From the NCBI RefSeq assembly GCF_001902145.1, contig NZ_MRST01000025.1:62001-126000 (forward strand): a stretch of DNA of 64,000 bases, given 5' to 3'. The stretch comes from Pseudomonas fluorescens. Its GTDB lineage: Bacteria; Pseudomonadota; Gammaproteobacteria; Pseudomonadales; Pseudomonadaceae. Positions 43,425 through 53,105 of this stretch are shown in pieces. Position 1 is the first letter of the stretch. The number at the start of each line of letters is the position of its first letter. Position numbers and translations under genes: made by a program. A model generated the notes under the pieces. The model ran no database searches and was not told the DNA's origin. It worked only from the letters and a program-made list of their open reading frames with translations.

Positions 43425-44159
43425 ATGAAACCTCAAATGGCTCTGAAACCAATGGTTTTCGCTCTCGCCGCACTCATGGCTGCTGCTGCTCAAGCGGGTG
43501 GCTGGCATCCAACCCCACAACCCACCGGTACCGTGGCCGCTGTCGTCACTGACGTACAGAAAAGCTCACACAACAAATTCGACGACACCAACACCGAGAA
43601 CAACGCATCAGCCGACAACTCGGTAAATAGCAACAGCGGTAATGTCGGGGTCAACGCACAATCGGGTTCCGGCAACCAGGCTGACAACGCCGGCGCCATC
43701 TCCAGTGCCAAAGGCGACTTCGCCACCGTGTTTGCCGTGATCGATGTCGACCAAGGCAGCTCGCATAACAACTTCGTCAACAAAGGCACGCAAAACAACG
43801 CCTCCCTGGACGGCTCCATCACCGGCAACTCCGGCAACGTGGGTTACAACGGCCAGGCCGGCCAGGGCAACCAGGGTAAAAACAACCTGGCCATCACCAC
43901 CGCTGACGGCAAGAACATCGCAGCGGCCTCCAACACCGAGCAGAACTCTCTCAACAACAGCTACCTGAACACGGCCGCCAGCAGCCATGGTTATGGCAAG
44001 CCTCAGTACGTGTCCAACAACGCAAGCCTCGACAACTCGGTTAACCGCAACTCCGGCAACGTAGGTGTGAACCTGCAATCCGGCTCGGGCAACCAAGGCA
44101 GCAACAGCCTGTCGATCGGCCAAGGTTGCAGCGTCTGCGCCAGCGGCGTGCGCTTCTGA
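43425..44159 (+). CDS. fapC: major functional amyloid subunit FapC
   Basis: 244 residues, a typical short FapC. Signal peptide ends AAAAQA-GG. Three strong amyloid repeats follow, each NNASxDxSxxxNSGNVGxNxQxGxGNQ, at about 60-95, 125-158 and 195-232, joined by short linkers (29 and about 35 residues) rich in Ser/His/Asn. The conserved C-terminal CSVC pair is present. Exported as an unfolded chain, it forms the main fibril of the biofilm matrix. AAGGAG precedes the ATG. It is separated from fapD by an intrinsic terminator. Confidence 0.93.
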   Translation: MKPQMALKPMVFALAALMAAAAQAGGWHPTPQPTGTVAAVVTDVQKSSHNKFDDTNTENNASADNSVNSNSGNVGVNAQSGSGNQADNAGAISSAKGDFATVFAVIDVDQGSSHNNFVNKGTQNNASLDGSITGNSGNVGYNGQAGQGNQGKNNLAITTADGKNIAAASNTEQNSLNNSYLNTAASSHGYGKPQYVSNNASLDNSVNRNSGNVGVNLQSGSGNQGSNSLSIGQGCSVCASGVRF

Positions 44160-44166
44160 TCCTACG

Positions 44167-44192
44167 GGGCCTTGGCGACAAGGCCCTTTTTT
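44167..44192 (+). terminator. intrinsic terminator between fapC and fapD
   Basis: Perfect 8-bp stem GGGCCTTG / CAAGGCCC with a GCGA loop and six T, starting 8 bp after the fapC stop and 29 bp before the fapD start. It would limit read-through from fapABC into fapDEF. Confidence 0.82.
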
Positions 44193-44220
44193 ATTCCAGC
44201 GTCCAACAGGTCATTCGATC

Positions 44221-44901
44221 ATGCGTATCGCGACCCTCACCCTCCTGATGTTACTCACCGGCACGACCTGGGCAGGCACCATGGCGATTTCGGCCATGCC
44301 CGGCGGTGCGGTGATTTTCAAGAAGGTGGAGAGCATTCGCGAGCGCCGGTTCGCCAACCTGGTGGAACAGAAAACCGATTTCAGCTGCGGTGCCGCGGCA
44401 CTCGCCACCATCCTGCGCCAGGCCTATTGGCTGGACGTCGACGAAGCACACATCATCAAAGGCATGCTGGTCACTGCCGACCAGGACCTGGTACGAACCC
44501 AGGGCTTTTCCATGCTGGATATGAAGCGCTACCTCGAAAGCATCGGCATGCGTGCCCGGGGCTACAAGATCGCGCCCGAGACCCTGCTGACCGTGAAAAT
44601 CCCCGTGGTGGTGCTGCTGGAAATCCGCGGCTACAAGCACTTCGTGGTGTTGCAACGGGCCGACAAGGACTGGGTGTACATCGGTGACCCCGTATTGGGC
44701 CACAAGCGCTATTCCCATGACGATTTCGTCAAAGGCTGGAATGGCATTGTCTTCGCCGTACTGGGTGAGGGTTACGACAAGGCCAACGTCTTGCTCGACC
44801 CGCCCCTGCCACTGACCGCCAAGAGCCAGATGAATGAGTTCCGGCCTGTGGGCGATGCCGAGCTGATGGATTTCGGTTTTATCCAGAGCGACTTCTTCTA
44901 G
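44221..44901 (+). CDS. fapD: C39-type cysteine protease FapD
   Basis: 226 residues with a signal peptide (about 1-19) and a C39-like papain fold. The triad is visible: C56 (KTDFSCGAAALATIL), H140 (GYKHFVVLQ) and D156 (WVYIGDPV). FapD is required for export of Fap subunits across the envelope, possibly through proteolysis. Ribosome site AGGTC is weak and distant. Fourth gene of the operon, after the fapC terminator. Confidence 0.9.
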   Translation: MRIATLTLLMLLTGTTWAGTMAISAMPGGAVIFKKVESIRERRFANLVEQKTDFSCGAAALATILRQAYWLDVDEAHIIKGMLVTADQDLVRTQGFSMLDMKRYLESIGMRARGYKIAPETLLTVKIPVVVLLEIRGYKHFVVLQRADKDWVYIGDPVLGHKRYSHDDFVKGWNGIVFAVLGEGYDKANVLLDPPLPLTAKSQMNEFRPVGDAELMDFGFIQSDFF

Positions 44902-44938
44902 AAGCGCAATAAGGGGCAGGACGCCCCAGGAGCAGCAG

Positions 44939-45682
44939 ATGAACACTTCCCGTTGGCTGACGGTCTTGTGTCTGGCCGCCTCAATGCCTGCTTATGCGTC
45001 CTCGGGGTTCAAGCCCATCGAACTCAAGGACGCCGAAATGGCCGAGCTGCGTGGCCGTTACGTGATGCCGGGGCGCATCATCAGCTTTGGCATTGTCATG
45101 AGCAGCACCTGGACCAATGCCGTCGGTGACAACATCACCGGCACGGCCAACATGCACATCGACAAGACCACCATTACTCCACAGTTCTACGTGCAAACCA
45201 CCGGCTCGACCGGTACCGGCACGCGCCCCAACACGGGCACCGGAAATGTGGTCGGTGGTGCCGGCCTCGGCAGCGGCCAGGGCGTGACCCAAAGTGTACG
45301 CGCCGCCGGCGATGGCAACGCCGCCTACAACAATGTGGGCATCAACGTCGAAAATGGGGTTACCCCCGCCAATAACCTGCAGTCCGGCCAGGTGCTGGTG
45401 GCGGGCGGCACAGTGACCGGGGACAGCGCCGCGGGCCGTGTCAGCGTATCGGCCAACAATGGCGGCGTGCAGATGGCCATCCAGGCCAATCACAACCAGG
45501 GCAACAGCCTGCAACAGATCGGCGCGGGGAATGTGCTGCAGGGCACGGTATTGACCGGCGATAGCAACCTTGTCAGAAACATCACCCAGATCAACGTCGT
45601 GATGAACAGTAACGGCCTGAACAACGGCGCGTTGAACTGCAACCTGGATCAACTCAAGGGCCTACGCACGCTGGGTTATTGA
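44939..45682 (+). CDS. fapE: functional amyloid minor subunit FapE
   Basis: 247 residues. Signal peptide about 1-21 (WLTVLCLAASMPAYA-SS). Mature chain is Thr/Gly/Asn-rich with FapC-like motifs QGNSLQQIGAGNVLQGTVL and NNGALNCNLDQLKG; one Cys near the C-terminus. FapE is a minor component of purified Fap fibrils. AGGAG before the ATG; tight spacing to fapD and fapF. Confidence 0.9.
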   Translation: MNTSRWLTVLCLAASMPAYASSGFKPIELKDAEMAELRGRYVMPGRIISFGIVMSSTWTNAVGDNITGTANMHIDKTTITPQFYVQTTGSTGTGTRPNTGTGNVVGGAGLGSGQGVTQSVRAAGDGNAAYNNVGINVENGVTPANNLQSGQVLVAGGTVTGDSAAGRVSVSANNGGVQMAIQANHNQGNSLQQIGAGNVLQGTVLTGDSNLVRNITQINVVMNSNGLNNGALNCNLDQLKGLRTLGY

Positions 45683-45731
45683 ACTACGCTGACCCTCGAC
45701 ACTTACGTATTAGAAAAGGACGGCTTATTTC

Positions 45732-47039
45732 ATGCATCGATCGTTATCGCTACGTGCGGTGGTTTGTTTGAGTACGCTCTTGCCCGCATCCGTGCTGTAT
45801 GCCGCGCCAGACGCTGACATCGAAACCCTGAAGAAAGAACTCCTAGAACTCAAGCAACGCTACGACGTGCAGCAAAAAGCCTTGGCCGTGCTGGAACAAC
45901 GTGTGCGCCAGGTCGAGGATCAGCCGGCAACGCCCGCCCCCAGGCGCCTGGCCAAATCACCGGCCGACTTCAAGAACGGCGCTAACACTGTCGCGGCTAG
46001 CGGTACGGGCGCAGCCGCGGCATCCGGTGGCGCTGGCGGGGGTGGCAGCTCCTACGGCCAGGCCCTCAAGGACGACTCGGCCCCTGCGCAAAGTGTGAGC
46101 AACCTGTACAACGAGGCCAGCGGCTTTTTCGGCAATGGCAAGTTCAGCGTGGAAACCGGCATCACCTATGCCCGTTATGACGCGCGCCAGTTGACGCTCA
46201 ATGGTTTCCTGGCGCTGGACTCGATTTTCCTGGGCAACATCAACCTGGACCGGATCAAGTCCGACAGCTGGACCCTGGACCTCACCGGGCGCTACAACGT
46301 TGACAACCGCTGGCAGTTCGACCTGAACGTGCCGGTGGTGTACCGCGAGTCCACCTACCAATCGGGCGGCGCCGGCAACGACGCCACTGCCACCTCCGAA
46401 GGTTCCGTGACTCGTGACCCGACCATCGGCGATGTCAACTTTGGCGTGGCCTACAAGTTCCTCGACGAAACCTCGACCTTGCCGGATGCGGTGGTATCCG
46501 TGCGCGTCAAGGCACCGACGGGCAAGGAGCCTTTTGGCATCAAACTGGTCCAGCAACCGAACAACGACAACCTCTACGTGCCCGAAAGCCTGCCTACGGG
46601 CAACGGGGTCTGGTCGGTCACACCGGGCATCTCCCTGGTCAAGACCTTCGATCCGGCCGTGCTGTTCGGTTCGTTGTCGTACACCCATAACTTTGAAGAC
46701 TCTTTCGATGACATCAGCAGTCAAGTCAATCAAAAGGTGGGAGGCAAGGTACGCCTGGGCGACAGCTTCCAGTTCGGGGTCGGCGTCGCCTTTGCCCTGA
46801 ACGAGAAGATGAGCATGTCGTTCTCGGTTTCCGACCTGGTGCAGCGCAAGAGCAAACTCAAGCCGGATGGCGGCGACTGGCAATCGGTGGTGTCCAGCGA
46901 TGCCAACGCCGGCTATTTCAACGTGGGCATGACGATTGCCGCCTCGGATAACCTGACCATCGTGCCGAACCTGGCGATTGGCATGACCGATGATGCGCCG
47001 GACTTTACGTTCAGCCTGAAATTCCCGTATTACTTCTGA
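45732..47039 (+). CDS. fapF: outer-membrane Fap secretion channel FapF
   Basis: 435 residues. Signal peptide (about 1-24), a short coiled-coil segment ETLKKELLELKQRYDVQQKALAVLEQRVRQVED (about 31-63) that trimerises and plugs the pore, a Gly/Ala/Ser linker, then a beta-barrel from about 130 to the C-terminal FSLKFPYYF with the aromatic terminus. FapF is the trimeric pore that secretes FapC and FapB. Last gene of the operon; a REPIN follows. Confidence 0.92.
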   Translation: MHRSLSLRAVVCLSTLLPASVLYAAPDADIETLKKELLELKQRYDVQQKALAVLEQRVRQVEDQPATPAPRRLAKSPADFKNGANTVAASGTGAAAASGGAGGGGSSYGQALKDDSAPAQSVSNLYNEASGFFGNGKFSVETGITYARYDARQLTLNGFLALDSIFLGNINLDRIKSDSWTLDLTGRYNVDNRWQFDLNVPVVYRESTYQSGGAGNDATATSEGSVTRDPTIGDVNFGVAYKFLDETSTLPDAVVSVRVKAPTGKEPFGIKLVQQPNNDNLYVPESLPTGNGVWSVTPGISLVKTFDPAVLFGSLSYTHNFEDSFDDISSQVNQKVGGKVRLGDSFQFGVGVAFALNEKMSMSFSVSDLVQRKSKLKPDGGDWQSVVSSDANAGYFNVGMTIAASDNLTIVPNLAIGMTDDAPDFTFSLKFPYYF

Positions 47040-47069
47040 GTGTGTGGGAGGGGGCTTGCCCTAATGCCT

Positions 47070-47168
47070 GTAGGAGCGAGCTTGTTCGCGAAAAACCCAT
47101 AAACGCCGCAGTTTATTCAGGAAACGCGCGTTATCGTTGACGTTTTTCGCGAGCAAGCTCGCTCCTAC
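47070..47168. repeat. REPIN, type A
   Basis: GTAGGAGCGAGCTTGTTCGC (47070, one C-to-T change) and its inverted copy ending at 47168, between the convergent fapF and activator genes. A separate REP-like GTGGGAGGGGGCTTGCCC lies just upstream at 47043-47060. Confidence 0.87.
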
Positions 47169-47193
47169 AGAGGGCCTTGGTGCACTATCCGCC

Positions 47194-48516
47194 CTAGCGG
47201 ATCTGGTGTTTGTGCAGCAACCGGTAGAACGTTGGCCGGGAAATCCCTAACACGCGGGCGGCAACACTGAGGTTGTCGCTGTGCCGGTTGAGCACATCGC
47301 ACAGCGCCTGGCGTTCGGCACGGTGCTTGTAGTCCTCCAATGTCGCCATCGGCGCCGAAATAACTTGCTGCCCTTGCAGCCCCAGGTCGACCGCTTCGAT
47401 CTGCCGCCCTTCGGCCAGCACCAGGCCGCGCCGCACGCGGTTGGCCAGTTCACGTACATTGCCCGGCCACGGGTGTTGCCCCATCGCCACCAAGGCCTCT
47501 TCGCTGAAACTGCGCGGGCGCCGTCCGGTTTCCTGGCTGTAGAAACGTGAAAAGTGGTTGGCCAGCATCGCCACGTCGCCATGGCGTTCGCGCAACGGCG
47601 CGGTGACCACTTGCAGCACATTCAGGCGGTAATACAGGTCTTCGCGAAAAGCGCCCTTCTCCACCGCAGCCTCGAGGTTGACGTGGGTGGCAGCCAACAC
47701 GCGTACATCCACCGGGATCGGCTGGCTGCCGCCAACGCGTTCGATGTGTTTTTCCTGAAGAAAGCGCAACAAGTTGGCTTGCAGCTCCATCGGCAGATCG
47801 CCAATTTCATCGAGGAACAGGGTGCCGCCGTTGGCCGCTTCAATACGCCCGATCTTGCGCTGGTGGGCGCCGGTGAATGCGCCTTTTTCGTGGCCGAACA
47901 GCTCGGACTGGATCAGGTGTTCAGGGATGGCGCCACAATTGATCGCGACAAACGGCTTGGCGTGCCGCTGGGATTGGCGGTGCAAAGTCTTGGCCACTAA
48001 CTCTTTGCCCGTACCGCTGTCACCGCGGATCAACACCGGGGACTCAGTAGGCGCCAACTTGGACAACAATTTGCGCAACTCACGAATGGGACGGCTCTCG
48101 CCCAGCAATTCATGGGGCTCATCCACCGGCGCGTAGCCCTTGCCACGCAGGCGCGCCATGCCGAACGCACGGCCCAGGGTCACCTGCACCCGGGACACAT
48201 CGAAGGGCAAGGTATGAAAGTCAAAAAACCATTCGCAGACAAAATCGCCGACGTTCTGCAAACGCAGTACATCCTGGCTGAGCACGGCGATCCACTCGGT
48301 GCCGCTGCGACCAATCAACTCCTTGACCGCTTCGGGACGTTCCAGGTGGTCACGTTGCAAACGCAGCAGGCCCACATCACAGGAACGCTCACCCACCGCC
48401 TCCAAGGCACAGCTGTCCACTTCCCAGCCGGCAGTGCGTAAACCAGGTAGTAGCCCGTGACAGTCGTCACAGGGGTCGACCACCAGTAAGCGGCGTTGGG
48501 CGGGTGTCACAATCAT
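47194..48516 (-). CDS. VpsR/FleQ-type sigma-54 enhancer-binding activator
   Basis: 440 residues. The N-terminal 120 residues form a receiver-like domain without a clear phospho-acceptor (VpsR-type). The AAA+ domain has Walker A GDSGTGKE (165-172), GAFTGA (212-217), the sigma-54 contact loop, and Walker B GGTLFLDEIGDLP. A Fis-type helix-turn-helix closes the protein (about 415-437, VAARVLGISRPTFYRLLHKH). It converges on fapF, and a perfect sigma-54 promoter precedes fapA, so it is the likely activator of the amyloid operon. Related VpsR/FleQ proteins respond to c-di-GMP; whether this one does cannot be read here. Confidence 0.85.
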   Translation of the reverse strand: MIVTPAQRRLLVVDPCDDCHGLLPGLRTAGWEVDSCALEAVGERSCDVGLLRLQRDHLERPEAVKELIGRSGTEWIAVLSQDVLRLQNVGDFVCEWFFDFHTLPFDVSRVQVTLGRAFGMARLRGKGYAPVDEPHELLGESRPIRELRKLLSKLAPTESPVLIRGDSGTGKELVAKTLHRQSQRHAKPFVAINCGAIPEHLIQSELFGHEKGAFTGAHQRKIGRIEAANGGTLFLDEIGDLPMELQANLLRFLQEKHIERVGGSQPIPVDVRVLAATHVNLEAAVEKGAFREDLYYRLNVLQVVTAPLRERHGDVAMLANHFSRFYSQETGRRPRSFSEEALVAMGQHPWPGNVRELANRVRRGLVLAEGRQIEAVDLGLQGQQVISAPMATLEDYKHRAERQALCDVLNRHSDNLSVAARVLGISRPTFYRLLHKHQIR

Positions 48517-48860
48517 GACTGTTCCTTGGCGCCAAAATTGTTAAAGTTATTTAGAAACAACAGTTTGTGGCAACTGCTGGTAACCCTAGCAAGATCTTGA
48601 CGCTTACCTTGTACTGTTTCGCTATAAGTGCGGGCAAAAAGCCATGTGTATTTAGTAGCGCGCCAGAAGTTGCCCGTCGGTGAAACGCTTATTGCGCTTT
48701 CAAAACAGCCGCTTACATGACGTCAATCAGGGAAAGTTAAAATTTCTTGCCCTAGCATGTGACCCGCACCCCACCATCGTGCATCAGTACAAGTAACCCA
48801 CCGCACGGTCAGCCCAACCGCCGGTACTCACTTGAATGGGCATACAGAGAGAAGACCCAA
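48517..48860. other. 344-bp intergenic region
   Basis: Divergent upstream region of the sigma-54 activator gene and the 86-residue gene at 48861. It is AT-richer than its surroundings, with TTTAAAGTTATTTAG and AAAGTTAAAATTTC stretches, and a small hairpin CAGTT/AACTG near 48561-48576. I find no convincing promoter match, small ORF or repeat. Confidence 0.4.
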
Positions 48861-49121
48861 ATGAACGCTCCGCTGCGCATCAACGAAGCTCTTTTGATTG
48901 CAGACCGTGCTTTCCAGCCCTTTCAGTGCGTGGCCTGGCACGATGGCAATGGCGCCCTCAGCCTGAGCGTCATCGACCGTACCAACACCCGTATCGGCAG
49001 CAAACAGTTGTCCTCTACTGCCTATACCGACCCGGCTCAACTTGAAAACCTGTTGTTGCAGGCCCGCGCCGAGCTCGATAAAGATGGCCACCAGTTGCAA
49101 CACTGGGCGATGCCAAAGTAA
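48861..49121 (+). CDS. small conserved hypothetical protein
   Basis: 86 residues from the ATG at 48861 (GAGAGAAG upstream). Beta-rich start RINEALLIADRAFQPFQCVAWHDGNGALSLSVIDRTNTRIGSKQL, then a helix YTDPAQLENLLLQARAELDKDGHQLQHWAMPK. No signal peptide. I do not recognise the family; the shape resembles small DUF proteins found across Pseudomonas. It ends at a long hairpin before the convergent HAD gene. Confidence 0.7.
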   Translation: MNAPLRINEALLIADRAFQPFQCVAWHDGNGALSLSVIDRTNTRIGSKQLSSTAYTDPAQLENLLLQARAELDKDGHQLQHWAMPK

Positions 49122-49131
49122 TGCAATGCAG

Positions 49132-49168
49132 CAACTTCCAGCCCAAGTAAAACTTGAGCTGGAAGTTG
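49132..49168. terminator. long hairpin between convergent genes
   Basis: CAACTTCCAGCCCAAG (49132-49147) pairs with CTTGAGCTGGAAGTTG (49153-49168) over 16 bp with one mismatch and a TAAAA loop. It lies between the 86-residue gene and the convergent HAD phosphatase; no U-tract, but a likely shared terminator. Confidence 0.65.
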
Positions 49169-49187
49169 TACAGTCATACTTGCACGC

Positions 49188-50012
49188 TTAACGTGCGGCG
49201 AGAATAAAGCGTTCGAACGCCTCGGCGGCGCCGTCCTCGACATTGCTGCCGGTGACCACATTGGCCTGGCGCTTGACGGTTTCTTCGGCCTGGCCCATAG
49301 CAATCGACAGTCCCGCCACATGAAACATCGCCGGGTCATTGCCACCGTCGCCAATCGCAGCCGTTTGCGCAAGCGGTACGCCCAAGTGTTCAGCCAGTGT
49401 TTTCAAGGCTTCGCCTTTATTGGCCAGCATCGCGGTCACGTCCAGATACACCGGCTGCGAACGCGAGACCTGGGCCAACCCCTGCACCTTCGGCTGCAAT
49501 TGCGCTTCCAGCTCCACCAACAACTGGGTGTTGTTGCTGGCGGCGACGATCTTGTCGACCCTGTCCAGGTAAGGCTCGAAACTCTCCACCACTACCGGCC
49601 CATAGCCCAAGCCATCGGCTTCGCGCTGCACCATGGGCCCGGGCGGATCACGGCGCAGCCAGTCGCCATCGGCAAACACCCAGACTTCCACGTCCGGCTC
49701 GGTGGAAAACAGCGCCAGGGTGATCAGCGCCGCTTCCGCCGGCAGATGATGAGCAACCAGGATGCTGCCATCCGGGTTGACCAACGTACCGCCATTAAAG
49801 CCAGCCACCGGCACATCGATGCCAAAGGTCTCGATCAAATGCCGCATGGCCTTGGGCGGACGCCCGCTGGCCAGGCTGAAAATCACCCCGGCCTCGCGCA
49901 TAGCGCAAATGGCATCGGCGGTGCGTTGGCTGAGGCTGTGGTCGGGATGCAATAGCGTCCCGTCCACATCACTGAGGACAAACCGGATGGGATGAATCGT
50001 CGCGTCACTCAT
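49188..50012 (-). CDS. Cof-type HAD-IIB sugar phosphatase
   Basis: 274 residues. HAD motif I DVDGT (residues 15-19, nucleophile Asp), motif II in SGRPPK, motif III Lys in NKGEAL and motif IV GDGGNDPAMF. The central Cof-type cap (about 85-190) marks the IIB subfamily acting on phosphosugars. It overlaps the zwf stop by 4 bp (ATGA), in the order gnd-zwf-HAD, so it is translationally coupled to the pentose-phosphate enzymes. A role in trimming a phosphorylated hexose or gluconate intermediate is inferred. Confidence 0.87.
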   Translation of the reverse strand: MSDATIHPIRFVLSDVDGTLLHPDHSLSQRTADAICAMREAGVIFSLASGRPPKAMRHLIETFGIDVPVAGFNGGTLVNPDGSILVAHHLPAEAALITLALFSTEPDVEVWVFADGDWLRRDPPGPMVQREADGLGYGPVVVESFEPYLDRVDKIVAASNNTQLLVELEAQLQPKVQGLAQVSRSQPVYLDVTAMLANKGEALKTLAEHLGVPLAQTAAIGDGGNDPAMFHVAGLSIAMGQAEETVKRQANVVTGSNVEDGAAEAFERFILAAR

Positions 50013-51528
50013 CCGAGGCTGTGCCAGGCGCGGCCATCGCGGGCCAGCAAGGCATCGGCCGCCGCTGGGCCATCTTCACCGGCCTTGTAGGCCTGGATAC
50101 CATCATCTTGCTTCCACGCATCCAGGAACGGCTGCACCGCACGCCAACCGTTCTCGATGTTGTCGGCGCGCTGAAACAGGGTCTGATCGCCAGTCATGCA
50201 GTCGTAGATCAGGGTTTCGTAACCCGTCGACGGCTGCATCTCGAAGAAGTCCTTGTAGTCAAAGCCCAATTCGATATTGGCCATCTCCAGGGTCGGCCCA
50301 GGCTGCTTGGCCAACAGGTCGAACCACATGCCTTCGTTCGGCTGGATCTGGATTTTCAGGTAAGTGGGCTTGAGTTCATCGACTTCGGTATCGCGAAATT
50401 GCGCATAAGGCGCCTGCTTGAAGCAGATCACGATCTCGGTGTCGCGGATGCTCATGCGCTTGCCGGTACGCAGATAAAACGGCACACCGACCCAACGCCA
50501 GTTATCAATCATCACTTTTAGCGCGACGAACGTCTCGGTGCTGCTGTCCGGCGCGACGTTGGCTTCTTCGCGATAGCCGGGCAATGGCTTGCCGGCGATT
50601 TCGCCAGCGGTGTATTGGCCGCGCACCGAGTTGGCCCGCGCATCTTCCAGCGACCAAGGGCGGATCGCACCGACCACTTTGGCCTTCTCACCCCGCACCG
50701 CATCGGCACCAAAGGCTGCCGGCGGCTCCATGGCGACCATTGCCAGCAACTGGAACAGATGGTTGGGCACCATGTCGCGCAAGGTGCCGGTTTTTTCGAA
50801 AAAATTACCCCGGGTTTCAACGCCGACGGTTTCAGCGGCAGTAATTTGCACGTGATCGATGTAGTGGTTGTTCCAGAACGCTTCGAACAGCACGTTGGAG
50901 AAACGGCTGACCAGGATGTTCTGTACCGTCTCCTTGCCCAGGTAGTGGTCGATGCGGTAGATCTGCTTCTCGCTCATCACCTTGAGCAGGCAGGCGTTGA
51001 GCGCCTCGGCGGTGGCCAGGTCGGAGCCGAACGGCTTCTCGATAACCACGCGCCGAAAGCCATCATCGGTTTCATTCAACAAGCCGGCACTGCCCAGGCG
51101 CTGCACCACTTCACTGAAAAAGCGCGGAGCGGTGGCCAGGTAGAACACCGCGTTGGCGGTGCCGCTGTCAGCGATCTTGCTGGCGATATCGGCATAGGTG
51201 CTGTCGTCGAGGAAATCACCCTCGACGTAGCTGATGCCCTTGGCCAATTGCGCCCACAACGCGGGGTCGAGGGCGTTCTCGGCATTGCCCCTGACTTTGC
51301 TGGAGGCTTCGGTACGAATGAAGTCCTCGAGTTTCTTGGCAAAGTCCGCATCGCTGATGGCGTTGTGATCAACGCCGACGATACGCAGGCCATCGCCCAG
51401 CAACCCGTCGCGGCTCAGGTTGTACAGCGCCGGCATAAGCAGGCGCTTGACCAGGTCGCCATGGGCACCAAACAGAAACAACGTGGTGGGTGGAGCGGGT
51501 TCGGCCGTGGGTTTCTTGCCGTTGGCGG

Positions 51529-51532
<4 letters not shown>
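50009..51532 (-). CDS. zwf: glucose-6-phosphate 1-dehydrogenase
   Basis: 507 residues. NADP site TTLFLFGAHGDLVKRLLMPALYNL near the N-terminus (GxxGDL), and the active-site signature RIDHYLGKE at 193-201. Converts glucose-6-phosphate to 6-phosphoglucono-lactone. It overlaps gnd upstream by 4 bp and the HAD gene downstream by 4 bp, so three genes form one coupled operon. Pseudomonas normally carries a zwf with pgl and eda; this zwf beside a short gnd is the second type seen in fluorescent species. No pgl is adjacent. Confidence 0.93.
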
Positions 51533-52512
<980 letters not shown>

Positions 52513-52718
52513 GTGCTGATGCTCCTAACTTCTAAAAAATGTGTGACATAGTTTATAGCGCAATGAGGCTAATGAGGGTTAGTCCAGAGCGGATCCGTGT
52601 AGTTTCATGACAAAAAAGTTGCCATCGTTTCACCATCATCCCGGTAAAAGTCACACGACCATAAAAAATAAAAAAGTTCCCTTGCCGCGAAAAAGAATTC
52701 AAACTTGCTTCCGACTGT

Positions 52719-52739
52719 TGCCAAAAACCTGTTTTGGCA
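52719..52739 (+). other. small perfect hairpin before the 58-residue gene
   Basis: TGCCAAAA / TTTTGGCA with a 5-nt loop, ending 32 bp before the ATG at 52772. It could be a regulatory leader hairpin or an operator; nothing else supports a function. Confidence 0.3.
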
Positions 52740-52771
52740 CCGCGATCTACCGGCTATTTGCGAGGTAAGCA

Positions 52772-52948
52772 ATGAGCACAGCACAGATGACCCGTCCGCC
52801 ACAGACCCTCTACGTCACTATCCGTCGCGATGAATTGCGCCAGTTGAAAGACGAGCGCGATCAGTTGCAACAGGAAGTCCTGCGCCTGCGTTTACACCTT
52901 CAAGCCCATCTCGATCAGCCCTCGGATGCCAAGCCAGCCCTGTGCTGA
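52772..52948 (+). CDS. very small coiled-coil protein (58 residues)
   Basis: Reads MSTAQMTRPPQTLYVTIRRD then ELRQLKDERDQLQQEVLRLR and a short tail ending PALC. GAGGT lies 6 nt before the ATG. The middle section is a heptad-like coiled coil (E/L/K/D-rich). No signal peptide, no named family known to me. It precedes the phosphoethanolamine transferase gene by about 160 bp, in the same direction. Its clean ribosome site, codon use like that of the neighbours and regular helix pattern support a real gene. Confidence 0.65.
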   Translation: MSTAQMTRPPQTLYVTIRRDELRQLKDERDQLQQEVLRLRLHLQAHLDQPSDAKPALC

Positions 52949-53105
52949 TGCCCGCGCCGAACGCGTTGTAAGGCAATACCTACAGAAAACTCACAAAGTT
53001 TTCACATTCCCCTCTTGATACTCCCGTTCCGCGATGCCGCTCACTTCCTGGGCGGCCCGATGTTGCGCGCCTGTGCGCGACAATCTTTTTCTGATGGGGC
53101 GCTGG

